Shown here piece by piece: positions 1 through 9,157 of a DNA stretch of 64,000 bases. Origin of the DNA: Anaerocolumna jejuensis DSM 15929 (GTDB taxonomy: Bacteria; Bacillota; Clostridia; Lachnospirales; Lachnospiraceae); assembly GCF_900142215.1 (NCBI RefSeq), contig NZ_FRAC01000033.1, positions 5,888 to 69,887 on the forward strand, read 5' to 3'. The notes below the pieces were generated by a model. That model ran no database searches. It had not been told where the DNA came from and saw nothing but the letters and a program-made list of their open reading frames with translations. Positions within the stretch are counted from its first letter, which is position 1. The number at the start of each line of letters is the position of its first letter. A program made the position numbers and the translations under genes.

Positions 1-11
1 CTAGTTGATTT

Positions 12-28
12 CTTACATTTTTCTTACA
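12..28. promoter_or_regulatory. Two CTTACA repeats with 11-bp period
   Basis: The hexamer CTTACA occurs at 12-17 and 23-28, each followed by a T-rich spacer. An 11-bp period is the geometry of Gram-positive PhoP boxes, and a better copy of the same layout lies upstream of the pit gene in this window. The gene it would control, if any, is beyond the left edge. This is a weak call on two copies only. Confidence 0.25.
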
Positions 29-112
29 ATTTATTCCCATAACTTACTATTGATATACTGCAAAAAAGGCCGCATAAAGTCTCCTTATAAGAGGCTCATG
101 CAACCTGATGTA

Positions 113-1357
113 CTAATTTATGCCAGCCTCTTCTTTGGACGGCTTTTTCTCTCTTCCCTGCTCCTTTTGTTTCACGCCGTCCTGTTCCTCCTGCTTTTCC
201 TTCAGTCTTGTGTCAACATATCTGGAAAACAAAAGCTTAAGCAAAGCACCGACAGGCACAGCAAAGAGCATTCCAAAAAGTCCTCCGATGGCATTACCGA
301 ATATCAAAGAAATGATTACCAGTACCGGATGTATCTTGATACTCTGGCTTAACAGCTTTGGTGCTATTATATTGCCATCCAGAGCCTGCACGATTGCCAA
401 TGCAATAACAGCAATTATCAGCTTTTGATATTGGCCATATGCAAGACAGCTTATCGCAGTTCCGAAATAGGCTATAAAGGGTCCCAGGTAAGGTATTAAA
501 TTTCCCAGCCCTGCAATTATTCCAATGAGCACCGAATATTTTACCCCGATTATTGACAGAACTACTGTGAGCGCGAACATCATTACCATAACATCCAGGA
601 GCTGTCCCCTGATGTAGCCGGAGAATACATAATCGGCATCCTTTAAAAATATGCTGATCCTTGTATTCCAGCTATTATTTAAAAATGCCCTTCCGACTTT
701 CCTGATATAATTTTTGATCATTTTGCCGTCAATCATAAAGTAGATTGAAATTACCAGGGCAAAGATGACGGTTGTTATATAGGAAGATATATTGGCAAGG
801 GAAGAAACAAACGAAGTCCCTCCGGTCTTTAGTGCATCCACCAGTTTCGTTGCATTATCCTTAATATAATCATTAATCTGTTCCGAATGAATATTAACCG
901 TCTCCAGCTTAGCCAGAACAGAAGCATAAAAATCATTAATATTATTTATATAATTTGTTGCCAAAACTACAATGTCATCTAACTTTGCCAGTCTCAGCTG
1001 GTTTGTGACATTATAGACAAGCAGGGAAATGCCAAGCACTATAATAGCAAGAAGCAGCAATACCGTCGTCATAACTGCCCAGGTGCGCCCGGATTTCAGC
1101 TTCCAGTTCTTAATCTTTATCTTTCCATAAAGGGTTTCAAAGAAGTTTACAACAGGGTCCAGCAAATAGGCTAAAATAAATGCAATAGCAATTGGCTTGG
1201 CGACTCCCATTACCCAATTTAACATACCAAGCAGCCCTGTTAAAATATCCTTTGCGTTTTTTGCTACCAGACTCAATATATATATGACGATACATGTTAT
1301 GATGACATAAACAGATATTAGCGTGTAGCGTTTATTCATTCTGTTGCTGATTTTCAT
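113..1357 (-). CDS. AI-2E family transporter-like membrane protein
   Basis: The 414-residue protein has the AI-2E/PerM family layout: hydrophobic segments near residues 15-35, 45-70 and 85-115, a soluble stretch at about 125-190, and a block of further membrane helices at about 195-380. The tail of about 30 residues is very charged (Lys/Glu-rich). The family includes the proposed autoinducer-2 exporter TqsA and several Na+/H+ antiporters, so the substrate cannot be named from sequence. It is the last gene of the minus-strand group and is separated by about 120 bp from the transglutaminase-like gene. The ATG at 1357 is preceded by AGAAAGG. Confidence 0.85.
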   Translation of the reverse strand: MKISNRMNKRYTLISVYVIITCIVIYILSLVAKNAKDILTGLLGMLNWVMGVAKPIAIAFILAYLLDPVVNFFETLYGKIKIKNWKLKSGRTWAVMTTVLLLLAIIVLGISLLVYNVTNQLRLAKLDDIVVLATNYINNINDFYASVLAKLETVNIHSEQINDYIKDNATKLVDALKTGGTSFVSSLANISSYITTVIFALVISIYFMIDGKMIKNYIRKVGRAFLNNSWNTRISIFLKDADYVFSGYIRGQLLDVMVMMFALTVVLSIIGVKYSVLIGIIAGLGNLIPYLGPFIAYFGTAISCLAYGQYQKLIIAVIALAIVQALDGNIIAPKLLSQSIKIHPVLVIISLIFGNAIGGLFGMLFAVPVGALLKLLFSRYVDTRLKEKQEEQDGVKQKEQGREKKPSKEEAGIN

Positions 1358-1480
1358 TGGATACCCATACCTTTCTGTCCATTAAATAAGCATATTTTAC
1401 CGTTTATTATAGCACAGCAAATCCATCGTGTATACCATTTCACGCTAAGGGAGAAACTTTTTCTTTCCACCGGTCTGCGC

Positions 1481-4114
1481 TTATACAAAGTACAGACCGC
1501 AGATTATTCTCTTTAATACCGGAAGGCTTCTAAATACTGTTTTCTTAACAAGCTGGTAATAGTTACCGGCACTTTCTGCTTCCTCCGGTGTCAACGGCCC
1601 GGAGCCAAACCTTGCTTTCAGAACAATATCGATGAATTGCAGAAATTCCTTTTCTTTCAGCTGCTGCAGGTTATCCTCGACCATTAAAGCCGAATGCTTG
1701 TAGTCCGCCTCGTCCAATGGTACTCCGGCGGCTCTTATCAGAAATTTCACTTTCCGGTAAATAAGGATTGTTTTCTTTCCCGGCTCCGCTTTTTTTAGGC
1801 TGATAAAGCGGTATACCTTTATCAGAACGCCGGCTGTTATAAGGAATACTAAGGTTATTAGCATTGCTGTAAGCATAAATACCGCTATATCCTTATAATT
1901 CATATGGCCGCCCTTTGCCGTTTTCTCTGCACCGGAGGAATCTTTTTCATTGTTGGTATCGCTTTGTTCCGGCACGGTAGGGGTCGCGGTTGCCTGTGGT
2001 GTCGGTGTGACAGACGGTGTTATTTCATTCTGCCCTGCAGGTGTGCTGTCTTCTTCCGTCTGAAAGCCCGGTGTCATTTCCACAGGAACCCAGCCCCAGC
2101 CATCCTTATAGACCTCCACCCATGCATGGGCACCCGAATCACTGATTCGCACCTCACGTTCCACAACTGTCTGCTGCTTCATCTCATCATTTTCAGAGAA
2201 AACCGTAACCGTCTTGCTTCCGATATTCTTTCCATTCTTAATAGCCGTGGGTTTTGCTATATACCCTTCTACATATCTGGCCGGTACACCTGCAAAGCGG
2301 TACGCCAGGACTGCAGCGCTGGCATAATGCGTACAAAAGCCCTGTTTTTTCTCATAAAGGAAATACTCCACAAAGTCCTTACCCTTTGGTAAAGTGCCGG
2401 GCTTTAAAGAATAGGCCGTATTTTTCTGGATATAGGTACGGATATAAGCTGTTAGTTCACTAAGGGCTTTCTCTTCCCCGTATTTTTCTCTCATTTCCGC
2501 ATATTTACCCTCCATGTCGGCCTTGAGCTGTTCAAGTCCGCTGTAAGGTACCTGCATATAATATTTCTCTATAAAAGTACGGTATTGCTTATCCGTCTCT
2601 TTATATTCCATTAACTTATTTTTCAACTCTTCATTCATGCCGCCGTATACTGCTGGCTTCTGTTGATATTTTGCAAGTTCTGTAAAAAAATCGCGATTTA
2701 ATATATCTTCCTTACCCGTATAATAATAGTAACTAATCAAATAACCCATGTGGGCAGCACTGCTCTTACTATATTCCGGATTGGCCGTATCCATTCCCGT
2801 CTCCTCGTTAAGAGAAGGATAATATGGCATATAGGTATATTTGCTGTTTGCACCTACATTCTGGATGTTCATATAATCACGGTAAAAGCCCATAGGCTGA
2901 ACATATCCCAAGGCTTCTTCCATAAGCCTTATGAGTCCCCCCGTCTGGTCGGCTGCCTCCAGATTAATATTTTCCCACATTGCCTTATATTGAGCATAAT
3001 CTGCCATAGCTTCATCGCTCAGGCCGTTCCAGGCATTGCCGTCATAGGTGCTTCCGGTAAAGCCTTTCAGGTAAACAGTCTTACTGTTTTCCAGCACATT
3101 TATAATAATGTCCGTCTTATTATCATAATTAAGCTTTCCCACACCTCCCAGTCTGCCTTCATTCAGACCGCCGGAGGCTGTGTAATATTTAAAGATAACG
3201 ATTTTCCCATTATTCAGAAAACCAAAATAGTCAGCTACATTCTTTACATCTATTTTTTCAATCTTTACCCGGACTTCTTTCTTCACCTTCGGAATATTCA
3301 TTTTATATTCATAGGTCGTTTTTGAAAAGCAAAAGGGAATAAGCAGAAACAGCAGCAAAACGCTGCAAAATATCAAAAAGCTGCCCTTTATGTTTATTCG
3401 GTAGTGACTGCTGTCCATTATTTTTTTTTGTTCCTTTAACGCTGCTCTTTCCTCCTTTGTTCCTGCCCCTGACATCCGAATATGGTTGCCCAGTACAAAT
3501 ATGCCAAAAGTAGCAGCTATGTAGGCAGAAAAGGAAGAAGTGGAAGGAATACGTCCAACCACAAAGGGAAGGATAATAATAGGAAGTGTCACCGGATAAT
3601 ATAGTAAATGGGAGGCCTTATTCAATATAATCAAACTAAGTATTAAGGCAAGGGGCAGAGTAACAAAAATAAGAAAAACCGTAATTACCCTTGCCGGCTC
3701 ATAGTTATCTACCAGAAAAGTATAAGCATGGGTACCATAATACTTATTCATAAAAGTTATGAAATAATTCTCTATCTGCCAAAAACCGTTTCCAACTTCC
3801 TTCCACATCCTGAAAAACCCGTATAGATAGGTCGCCAGAATCGGCAGAAAAATTACTATTCCAGCTTTAAAAAAAGCAAAGAGTCCCCAGCATACCAGCC
3901 CGAAGAAAAAAATCGCTCCCAAAAGAGGCAGCTGTACTACCGGAAGCTTAAGTCCCGTTGCAAAACCAAATATTACACTATAAAGCACAGCCTCTATGAG
4001 GATAATCTGCATTATGGACTGAAGGCAGGGATAACTGCCGTATCCCACAGCCATTACGGTTTCTTTTCCTCTGATAGATATCCCATCAAAAGACTTTTCT
4101 TTCTTAGCTCTCAT
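1481..4114 (-). CDS. Transglutaminase-like domain membrane protein (TgpA-like)
   Basis: This 877-residue protein starts with a block of membrane helices (about 30-260), followed by a large extracytoplasmic region with a transglutaminase core. The catalytic cysteine is in GFCTHYASA near residue 593, the histidine in GAHAWVEV near 663, and the closing motif is WVPVEMTPGF. A Pro/Thr-rich linker (about 690-725) leads to a final membrane helix and a short cytosolic domain resembling DUF4129. The order MoxR, DUF58, transglutaminase-like protein is conserved in many bacteria and is thought to act in envelope protein processing or peptidoglycan maintenance; no substrate is known. AAAGAGG precedes the ATG. 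Confidence 0.88.
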   Translation of the reverse strand: MRAKKEKSFDGISIRGKETVMAVGYGSYPCLQSIMQIILIEAVLYSVIFGFATGLKLPVVQLPLLGAIFFFGLVCWGLFAFFKAGIVIFLPILATYLYGFFRMWKEVGNGFWQIENYFITFMNKYYGTHAYTFLVDNYEPARVITVFLIFVTLPLALILSLIILNKASHLLYYPVTLPIIILPFVVGRIPSTSSFSAYIAATFGIFVLGNHIRMSGAGTKEERAALKEQKKIMDSSHYRINIKGSFLIFCSVLLLFLLIPFCFSKTTYEYKMNIPKVKKEVRVKIEKIDVKNVADYFGFLNNGKIVIFKYYTASGGLNEGRLGGVGKLNYDNKTDIIINVLENSKTVYLKGFTGSTYDGNAWNGLSDEAMADYAQYKAMWENINLEAADQTGGLIRLMEEALGYVQPMGFYRDYMNIQNVGANSKYTYMPYYPSLNEETGMDTANPEYSKSSAAHMGYLISYYYYTGKEDILNRDFFTELAKYQQKPAVYGGMNEELKNKLMEYKETDKQYRTFIEKYYMQVPYSGLEQLKADMEGKYAEMREKYGEEKALSELTAYIRTYIQKNTAYSLKPGTLPKGKDFVEYFLYEKKQGFCTHYASAAVLAYRFAGVPARYVEGYIAKPTAIKNGKNIGSKTVTVFSENDEMKQQTVVEREVRISDSGAHAWVEVYKDGWGWVPVEMTPGFQTEEDSTPAGQNEITPSVTPTPQATATPTVPEQSDTNNEKDSSGAEKTAKGGHMNYKDIAVFMLTAMLITLVFLITAGVLIKVYRFISLKKAEPGKKTILIYRKVKFLIRAAGVPLDEADYKHSALMVEDNLQQLKEKEFLQFIDIVLKARFGSGPLTPEEAESAGNYYQLVKKTVFRSLPVLKRIICGLYFV

Positions 4115-4143
4115 AAAACCTCTTTCCCGTTTCTCTCGTCAGC

Positions 4144-5430
4144 TTAAGCAATAACACCCAGTTTAAAAATTGTTTCTTTTATATTGTTGATGTCAATAGG
4201 GTAGCAATCTATCATGGATTTTTTTAAGAAATCCATTGTTTTTGACTTTAACGGCAGCTTTTGAAGATCATTGATATAAATGATGTATAAATGATGCATG
4301 CCTGATTTCTGCAGCTTCAGAATCTTATCTTCCGATACCTCATTGGTGAGATAAATGACATTTCTGCCTGCCTCATCCTCCAGCTCATACACTTCCTTCT
4401 CTTCCTCTTTCCTGGTATAAAAAGAAGCACTTAATAACGCTGTCTGCGCCTCATTGCTGCTGTTATTATCTATTATATCCTTTTCAACATACTGCTTTTC
4501 AACCCAGTCATACCATACAAGTCTGTGCTGATGCCCTTTTTTTAATATTCCTTCGGAAACCGACATGGCAGCTTCTATATAACTGTCCAGCTGCAGCAAT
4601 TTCTTCTCGCCCTCTTCCTCTCCTTTAAAATCCATAAAAAAAAGGGCCTTATCTCTTAAGGGCTGACTGTACTCTTTCATAATCAGCTTCTGGTTTTTTC
4701 TGCTGAGCTTCCAATGTATCTGGTTGGGCCTGTCCCCTTCTTTATAATCCCTTACCCCAAAGATTTCAGAAGGGTCATTTCCGGGTTTATATTCAAGATA
4801 ATGGACACTTTCATCATCCATTTCCATATCCGCAGTTTTTCGAATAATATCCCCTGCTATCGGATGAAGGTTCGGCATTACGGATACCATTAACCAATCG
4901 GGACATTTTCTGGATACATATCCTATGGATAAGATATCATAGCATTTAATGCGGTAAACCGATATCTTAATATTGCCGCAATGCTCCGACTTCAGATTTA
5001 AAACTGCATAGGAGGAACTGTTTTTATCCACACTTAAAATGATCTTATCCTTTTTCCTGCGGTTCGAGATTTCATTGCAATAGGTATAACAAATTTCAAG
5101 ATGGGTAATGGGTATATCGGAGCGGTTATAAGCTTCGAATTTTATTTCGATGTCCTCTCCCTTTTTGGTCAGGGCCGGCACAGCAGAAACTTTCACTTCC
5201 ACTCTTCTTAAAGACAGCCAGGCTATAAAAAGGAGTAAAAAGGGCAGCAAAAGGACTGCAAAGAAAAAATTCATGGTAAAGTATACATTATAGAATATGG
5301 AAAAGAGACCAACTAACAGAAGAAATATGACATATGCTATTCTTTTTCCAGTCATTTTATGTGTAGTGTACCGCCGCTGTCCTTCCTGCGGCTGCCGCAG
5401 ATTTTTTGGCTGAAAGAAGCACCAGGGCAT
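4144..5430 (-). CDS. DUF58 domain protein
   Basis: The protein has two adjacent membrane helices near residues 30-75 and then a soluble region with the DUF58 signature around GVRDYKEGDRPNQIHWKLS, in the middle of the protein. The C-terminal half has a von Willebrand factor A-like layout. It lies 29 bp upstream of the transglutaminase-like gene and downstream of MoxR, the standard partner order. The start is uncertain: the ATG at 5430 has a purine run directly against it, and an internal ATG at 5355 would give a more usual N-terminus directly before the membrane helices but has no clear ribosome site. Confidence 0.83.
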   Translation of the reverse strand: MPWCFFQPKNLRQPQEGQRRYTTHKMTGKRIAYVIFLLLVGLFSIFYNVYFTMNFFFAVLLLPFLLLFIAWLSLRRVEVKVSAVPALTKKGEDIEIKFEAYNRSDIPITHLEICYTYCNEISNRRKKDKIILSVDKNSSSYAVLNLKSEHCGNIKISVYRIKCYDILSIGYVSRKCPDWLMVSVMPNLHPIAGDIIRKTADMEMDDESVHYLEYKPGNDPSEIFGVRDYKEGDRPNQIHWKLSRKNQKLIMKEYSQPLRDKALFFMDFKGEEEGEKKLLQLDSYIEAAMSVSEGILKKGHQHRLVWYDWVEKQYVEKDIIDNNSSNEAQTALLSASFYTRKEEEKEVYELEDEAGRNVIYLTNEVSEDKILKLQKSGMHHLYIIYINDLQKLPLKSKTMDFLKKSMIDCYPIDINNIKETIFKLGVIA

Positions 5431-5509
5431 CCTTTCTTTCTCTATTTTCTTTCAACCTGTCTTTTGCAGACCTGCCTGTTTTTCTGTATGCTATGCTTTT
5501 CCAAGCCCT

Positions 5510-5599
5510 GGTATTTATCCAATGGCGGATATTTCCCCAAGCCTTGGTATTTATCTAATCTTTGATATTTATCTAATCTTTGATATTTATCCAATCTTT
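5510..5599. repeat. 18-bp tandem repeat over the moxR stop codon
   Basis: Five consecutive 18-bp units start at 5510, 5528, 5546, 5564 and 5582. The last three match GATATTTATCTAATCTTT closely and the first two are degraded. The moxR-like stop codon lies inside the last unit, and because 18 bp is six codons each unit repeats an in-frame stop on the minus strand. The array fills most of the gap before the DUF58 gene, so it is part of a likely polycistronic transcript. Confidence 0.85.
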
Positions 5600-6537
5600 G
5601 GTGCCTGTACCTGTTTTAAAATTCCCTTGCTGACCTGCTCCAGGCTTACGTTGTTTACCCTTGCCTCCGGCTTTAATATAATACGGTGTGATATGATATC
5701 GTAGAATATGCTTCTGATGTCATCCGGCACCAGAAAATCCCTGCCGTTGATATAGGCATTCGCCTTTGCCATGTTGAGCAGGGCAATGCTTCCTCTCGGG
5801 CTTACCCCAAGCTCTACATAGGGGTCCCTTCTCGTCATAAGTATAAGCTTTACCAGATATTCATAGATACTGTCATTTACATAAATTTTTTCCGCCTGCT
5901 GCTGCATGGTAAGAATATCTTCCCTGCTGACCACTTCTTTCATTTTGGACAGAGGATTTTCACCATTCCTGTCTTTTAACATACGAATTTCCCCTGCAAC
6001 ATCCGGATATCCCATAGAAAGCCTTATCATAAAACGGTCCAGCTGGGATTCCGGCAGCATGTGGGTGCCTATGGACCCTACCGGGTTCTGGGTTGCTATT
6101 ACGGTAAAGGGCTTTGGTACCTGCATGGTAATACCGTCAACTGTCACACTGCCTTCTTCCATTACTTCCAGAAGCGCTGACTGTGTCTTAGAGGAGGTAC
6201 GGTTGATTTCATCAGCAAGGAATAAATTACAAACAACAGGACCCTGCTTGTAATCACCTAATTCTCCATCTCTTGTTATAACATGATAACCGATTACATC
6301 TGTGGAAAGTACGTCCGGGGTAAACTGCAAACGGTTATATTCCAGATTCATTACTTTAGAAAAAGCCAAGGCCAGGGTCGTCTTTCCGACACCCGGAATA
6401 TCCTCTATCAGGATATGCCCTTTCGCTATTATGGCAGTCAGGACTTTCCGAACGATATTTTCCTTGCCAATGACTGTTTTGTTCACTTCTTTCATAATAT
6501 CCTGTGTAATCTCAAAATTCAGCATTTTATCCTCCAT
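5587..6537 (-). CDS. MoxR family AAA+ ATPase
   Basis: The 316-residue protein is a complete MoxR-type AAA+ ATPase. The Walker A is GVGKTTLA near residue 49, Walker B is LFLADEINR near 107, sensor I is in VIATQNPVG near 147, and the SPRGS motif is near 245. MoxR proteins are thought to act as chaperone-like remodelers of the co-encoded DUF58 (VWA-like) proteins. It is the first gene of the MoxR / DUF58 / transglutaminase-like group on the minus strand. Its coding end is embedded in an 18-bp tandem repeat. Confidence 0.92.
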   Translation of the reverse strand: MEDKMLNFEITQDIMKEVNKTVIGKENIVRKVLTAIIAKGHILIEDIPGVGKTTLALAFSKVMNLEYNRLQFTPDVLSTDVIGYHVITRDGELGDYKQGPVVCNLFLADEINRTSSKTQSALLEVMEEGSVTVDGITMQVPKPFTVIATQNPVGSIGTHMLPESQLDRFMIRLSMGYPDVAGEIRMLKDRNGENPLSKMKEVVSREDILTMQQQAEKIYVNDSIYEYLVKLILMTRRDPYVELGVSPRGSIALLNMAKANAYINGRDFLVPDDIRSIFYDIISHRIILKPEARVNNVSLEQVSKGILKQVQAPKIG

Positions 6538-6688
6538 GCATTCCGCCTTACTACCTGCGGCGCCGCATTTTTCAACCCGCTCTCTTTTTTAGACTTCTTT
6601 TTTACTATAACTCAATCCCCATATATTTGCAATAGAAATGCTGGTAAGAAACACAGCAAACGCATGAAGGAAGTTTATGGAAGCGGAC

Positions 6689-6920
6689 GATGACCAAGGA
6701 GGTTATTTTGGAGTTTTGTTACGCGAGAACCCTTATTCCACTAAAGCGCCAGGAAACGTGACTGGCAGGCAAAACAGCGCCAAACTCGCTGTAACAAATA
6801 TGGCGGTGTTAGTTATCAAGCTCAAACAGTGGCACCGTTTTACCTAGTCACATTTCCTGCCACTTAAGTGTCATAAGGAACCTCTTGAGGCAAAACTCCA
6901 AAATAACCTCCTTGGTCATC
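6689..6920. mobile_element. MITE-like palindromic element (232 bp)
   Basis: Perfect 30-bp terminal inverted repeats run from 6689 to 6718 and from 6891 to 6920, both beginning GATGACCAAGGAGG when read inward. Homology between the arms continues imperfectly for roughly another 70 bp (for example GCCAGGAAACGTGACT against its counterpart GGCAGGAAATGTGACT), so nearly the whole element could fold into one long hairpin. No transposase or long reading frame lies inside. I see no clear target-site duplication. It sits in the approximately 520-bp gap between moxR and the PhoU-like gene, which otherwise shows nothing I can identify. Confidence 0.7.
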
Positions 6921-7059
6921 TGTACATATCCACTATTTGGTCTCATGCATTTGACCTGTGGCAAGAAAAAGGAATACAAGTATCTGCGGACAGCAAATAC
7001 AGGTATTCCTATTCTTACATTATCAATTATTGACACCTATTATGAATTCATTCCCAGCA

Positions 7060-7683
7060 TCAGGAATTTTTCATTACAATGCTTTCGATTTCATTGGCCA
7101 CATCTTCACAGGCATCACAGCATTTTTCAAGCTTACGGTAAACTTCAGTCCAAATCATCAGATCAACAGGGTCTGAAGTGTTTCTGTACAGTTCCTTTAC
7201 GCCGTTAATATAGAGGGCATCTCCCTCTTCCTCCAGGCGGTTTACCTCAACTACTTCCGCATGAAGCTTCTTGGACTTTTTAAAATTACGCATTTCTTCC
7301 ACGCTGACATACATGGATTTACAGCAGGCTTCTATGGTCTCTGTAAATTTCGGTATCTCCGGACGGATTTTTTTCACATTGAACATGTCAATGCACATTA
7401 ATACATCTTCTACCGCATCCGTAACATCGTCAATCTGCTGAGCTACATTAATAATATCTTCTCTTTCAATAGGAGGAAGGAATTCCTTTATAAGATGTTC
7501 GATCATATCATGCTTTGCAATATCTGCTGAATGCTCAATATTATGCATTTCTCTGATTTTCTCCTCCAAAGTTGCTGTATGGAAATCAGAGATTGTTTTC
7601 TTTAAAAGCTCTGATGCCTGTAAAGAAAACTTGGATAAACCAAGGAGTGCTTCAAAATAATCGTATGCTTTTTTACTGCTCAT
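7060..7683 (-). CDS. DUF47 family PhoU-like protein
   Basis: The 207-residue all-helical protein matches the DUF47 (PhoU-like, YkaA) family, with its repeated acidic motifs (AQQIDDVTDAVEDVL in the middle and CDACEDVANEIE near the C-terminus) that form metal clusters in PhoU proteins. Members are normally encoded next to low-affinity Pit transporters and modulate their phosphate uptake. Here it is 15 bp downstream of pit on the same strand, so the two are almost certainly co-transcribed. GAGAAAGGAATTAAC leads to the ATG. Confidence 0.92.
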   Translation of the reverse strand: MSSKKAYDYFEALLGLSKFSLQASELLKKTISDFHTATLEEKIREMHNIEHSADIAKHDMIEHLIKEFLPPIEREDIINVAQQIDDVTDAVEDVLMCIDMFNVKKIRPEIPKFTETIEACCKSMYVSVEEMRNFKKSKKLHAEVVEVNRLEEEGDALYINGVKELYRNTSDPVDLMIWTEVYRKLEKCCDACEDVANEIESIVMKNS

Positions 7684-7698
7684 GTTAATTCCTTTCTC

Positions 7699-8751
7699 TT
7701 AAAAGATTCTCATAAAGATATATGCCATCAGGTACCCGACTACTCCACAGCCCGGGAAGGTCAAAACCCATGCCAAAACCATTTCTTTTACAACACTCCA
7801 GTTAACGGAAGAAATTCTTTTGGAGGCTCCAACACCCATTATTGCCGTTGTTTTTGTATGAGTTGTACTTACAGGAAGACTGGTAAGGGAGGAAATCAAC
7901 AAGCTGATTGCTGCTGCTGTATCAGCTGCAAATCCCTGATATGTATCCAGTTTCACCATTCCCATACCAACTGTTTTTATTATACGGTATCCGCCGATGG
8001 AAGTTCCCAGAGCCATAACCAAAGAACAAAGTATCATAAGCCATACGGGAATTGTAAAATTCGTTACATCGCTTTGGCCATTTGCTAAAAACATTCCTAA
8101 CATGAATACGCCCATAAACTTTTGTCCGTCCTGTGCGCCGTGCATGAATGCCATTGCTGCTCCGCCTAAGATCTGTGCCTTCTGAAAAGCCGGTTTCGAT
8201 TTTCTTCTGTCCATCCCTTTACAGGCGGCTTCTATTATTCTTACAACCACAAAGCCCAGAACAAAACCAAGCAGGGTAGAAATTACCAGACCATATATTA
8301 CTTTAATCCATTCATGCCAGTTGATACCGGATATACCTCTCTGAAGAGCGATGGCCGCACCGGAGAGGCCTGCTATTAATGCATGACTTTCACTGGTAGG
8401 AATACCAAATACCCATGCTCCTGTTGCCCATGCTACGATGGCAACTAAGGCGGCACACAATGCAATCAGAGAATTATGGGAATCACCTCTGAAATCAACC
8501 ATATTGTAAATAGTCTGGGCTACTGTCGCATTAAATGCAGTCATTACAAATACACCGAGGAAATTGAAAATAGCTGCCATAATAATGGCCTTCTTCGGTT
8601 CCATGGAACGGGTCGACACACAGGTTGCGATAGCGTTGGGTGCATCCGTCCAGCCATTGACCAAAATAACCCCCAAAGTTAAAACAACCGTAATAAGCAA
8701 AGCCGGATTATTAATAATCTGGTGGATAAAATCACCAAATAAAATCGTCAT
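7699..8751 (-). CDS. pit: Inorganic phosphate transporter, Pit family
   Basis: The 350-residue, roughly ten-helix membrane protein has the PHO4/Pit duplicated signature: GWTDAPNAIATCVSTR near residue 32 and the second copy in STTHTKTTAIMGVG near 295. Pit transporters take up metal-phosphate with the proton or sodium gradient. It is the first gene of a two-gene unit with the DUF47 protein. Its upstream region carries an array resembling a PhoP box, which suggests control by phosphate supply. GGGAGAGCAAT precedes the ATG. Confidence 0.93.
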   Translation of the reverse strand: MTILFGDFIHQIINNPALLITVVLTLGVILVNGWTDAPNAIATCVSTRSMEPKKAIIMAAIFNFLGVFVMTAFNATVAQTIYNMVDFRGDSHNSLIALCAALVAIVAWATGAWVFGIPTSESHALIAGLSGAAIALQRGISGINWHEWIKVIYGLVISTLLGFVLGFVVVRIIEAACKGMDRRKSKPAFQKAQILGGAAMAFMHGAQDGQKFMGVFMLGMFLANGQSDVTNFTIPVWLMILCSLVMALGTSIGGYRIIKTVGMGMVKLDTYQGFAADTAAAISLLISSLTSLPVSTTHTKTTAIMGVGASKRISSVNWSVVKEMVLAWVLTFPGCGVVGYLMAYIFMRIF

Positions 8752-8861
8752 ATTGCTCTCCCATCTGCGAAAATTCGCTTAATTTTATGGTGGCGCTTGT
8801 CTTATCAAGCCTTAAAAAGCTTAACATGAACTTTACAAAATATCAATGTGTTATTAACTTC

Positions 8862-8889
8862 TTTACATTTTCTTAACGTTTTCTTAACT
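8862..8889. promoter_or_regulatory. PhoP-box-like direct repeats upstream of pit
   Basis: Three hexamers on the plus strand, TTTACA (8862), TTAACG (8873) and TTAACT (8884), are spaced exactly 11 bp apart with TTTTC spacers. Gram-positive PhoP binds TT(A/T)ACA-type direct repeats with this period. They are about 110-140 bp upstream of the pit start and about 270 bp upstream of the histidine kinase gene. Confidence 0.55.
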
Positions 8890-8921
8890 GGGTATATACC
8901 AGTAGGAATACTATAATTCCT
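8887..8921. promoter_or_regulatory. Two adjacent palindromes in the pit / histidine kinase intergenic region
   Basis: ACTGG-N7-CCAGT (8887-8903) is followed at once by AGGAAT-N6-ATTCCT (8904-8921). They overlap the right end of the PhoP-box-like array and resemble dimer binding sites. The remaining intergenic sequence to 9157 is AT-rich and shows nothing else I can name. Confidence 0.35.
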
Positions 8922-9157
8922 ATTGTTTTATGCATCATTGCGGTTTTTCTCCCGTTATTTTCTTACGTTTTTTATAGAATGCACTATAAATTACTATTAA
9001 GAATTCTTAAGAAAGAATACCTTACATATTTTTGCCTGTTTCTGCCTCCATTTACAGATATCCAGGATTTTCGCTATAATTTTCTATGGTGCAACATAAT
9101 AAAATATATTATAATAAGAATATTGAAAGTAAATCTTATATATTTTGGAGAAACAAC

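Noticed and set aside
5510..5599. Short regular repeats that might suggest a CRISPR array
   Set aside because: The 18-bp units are directly adjacent without unique spacers and there are no cas genes in the window.
6689..6920. Insertion sequence with its own transposase
   Set aside because: The element is too short and has no frame with transposase motifs; it can only be non-autonomous.
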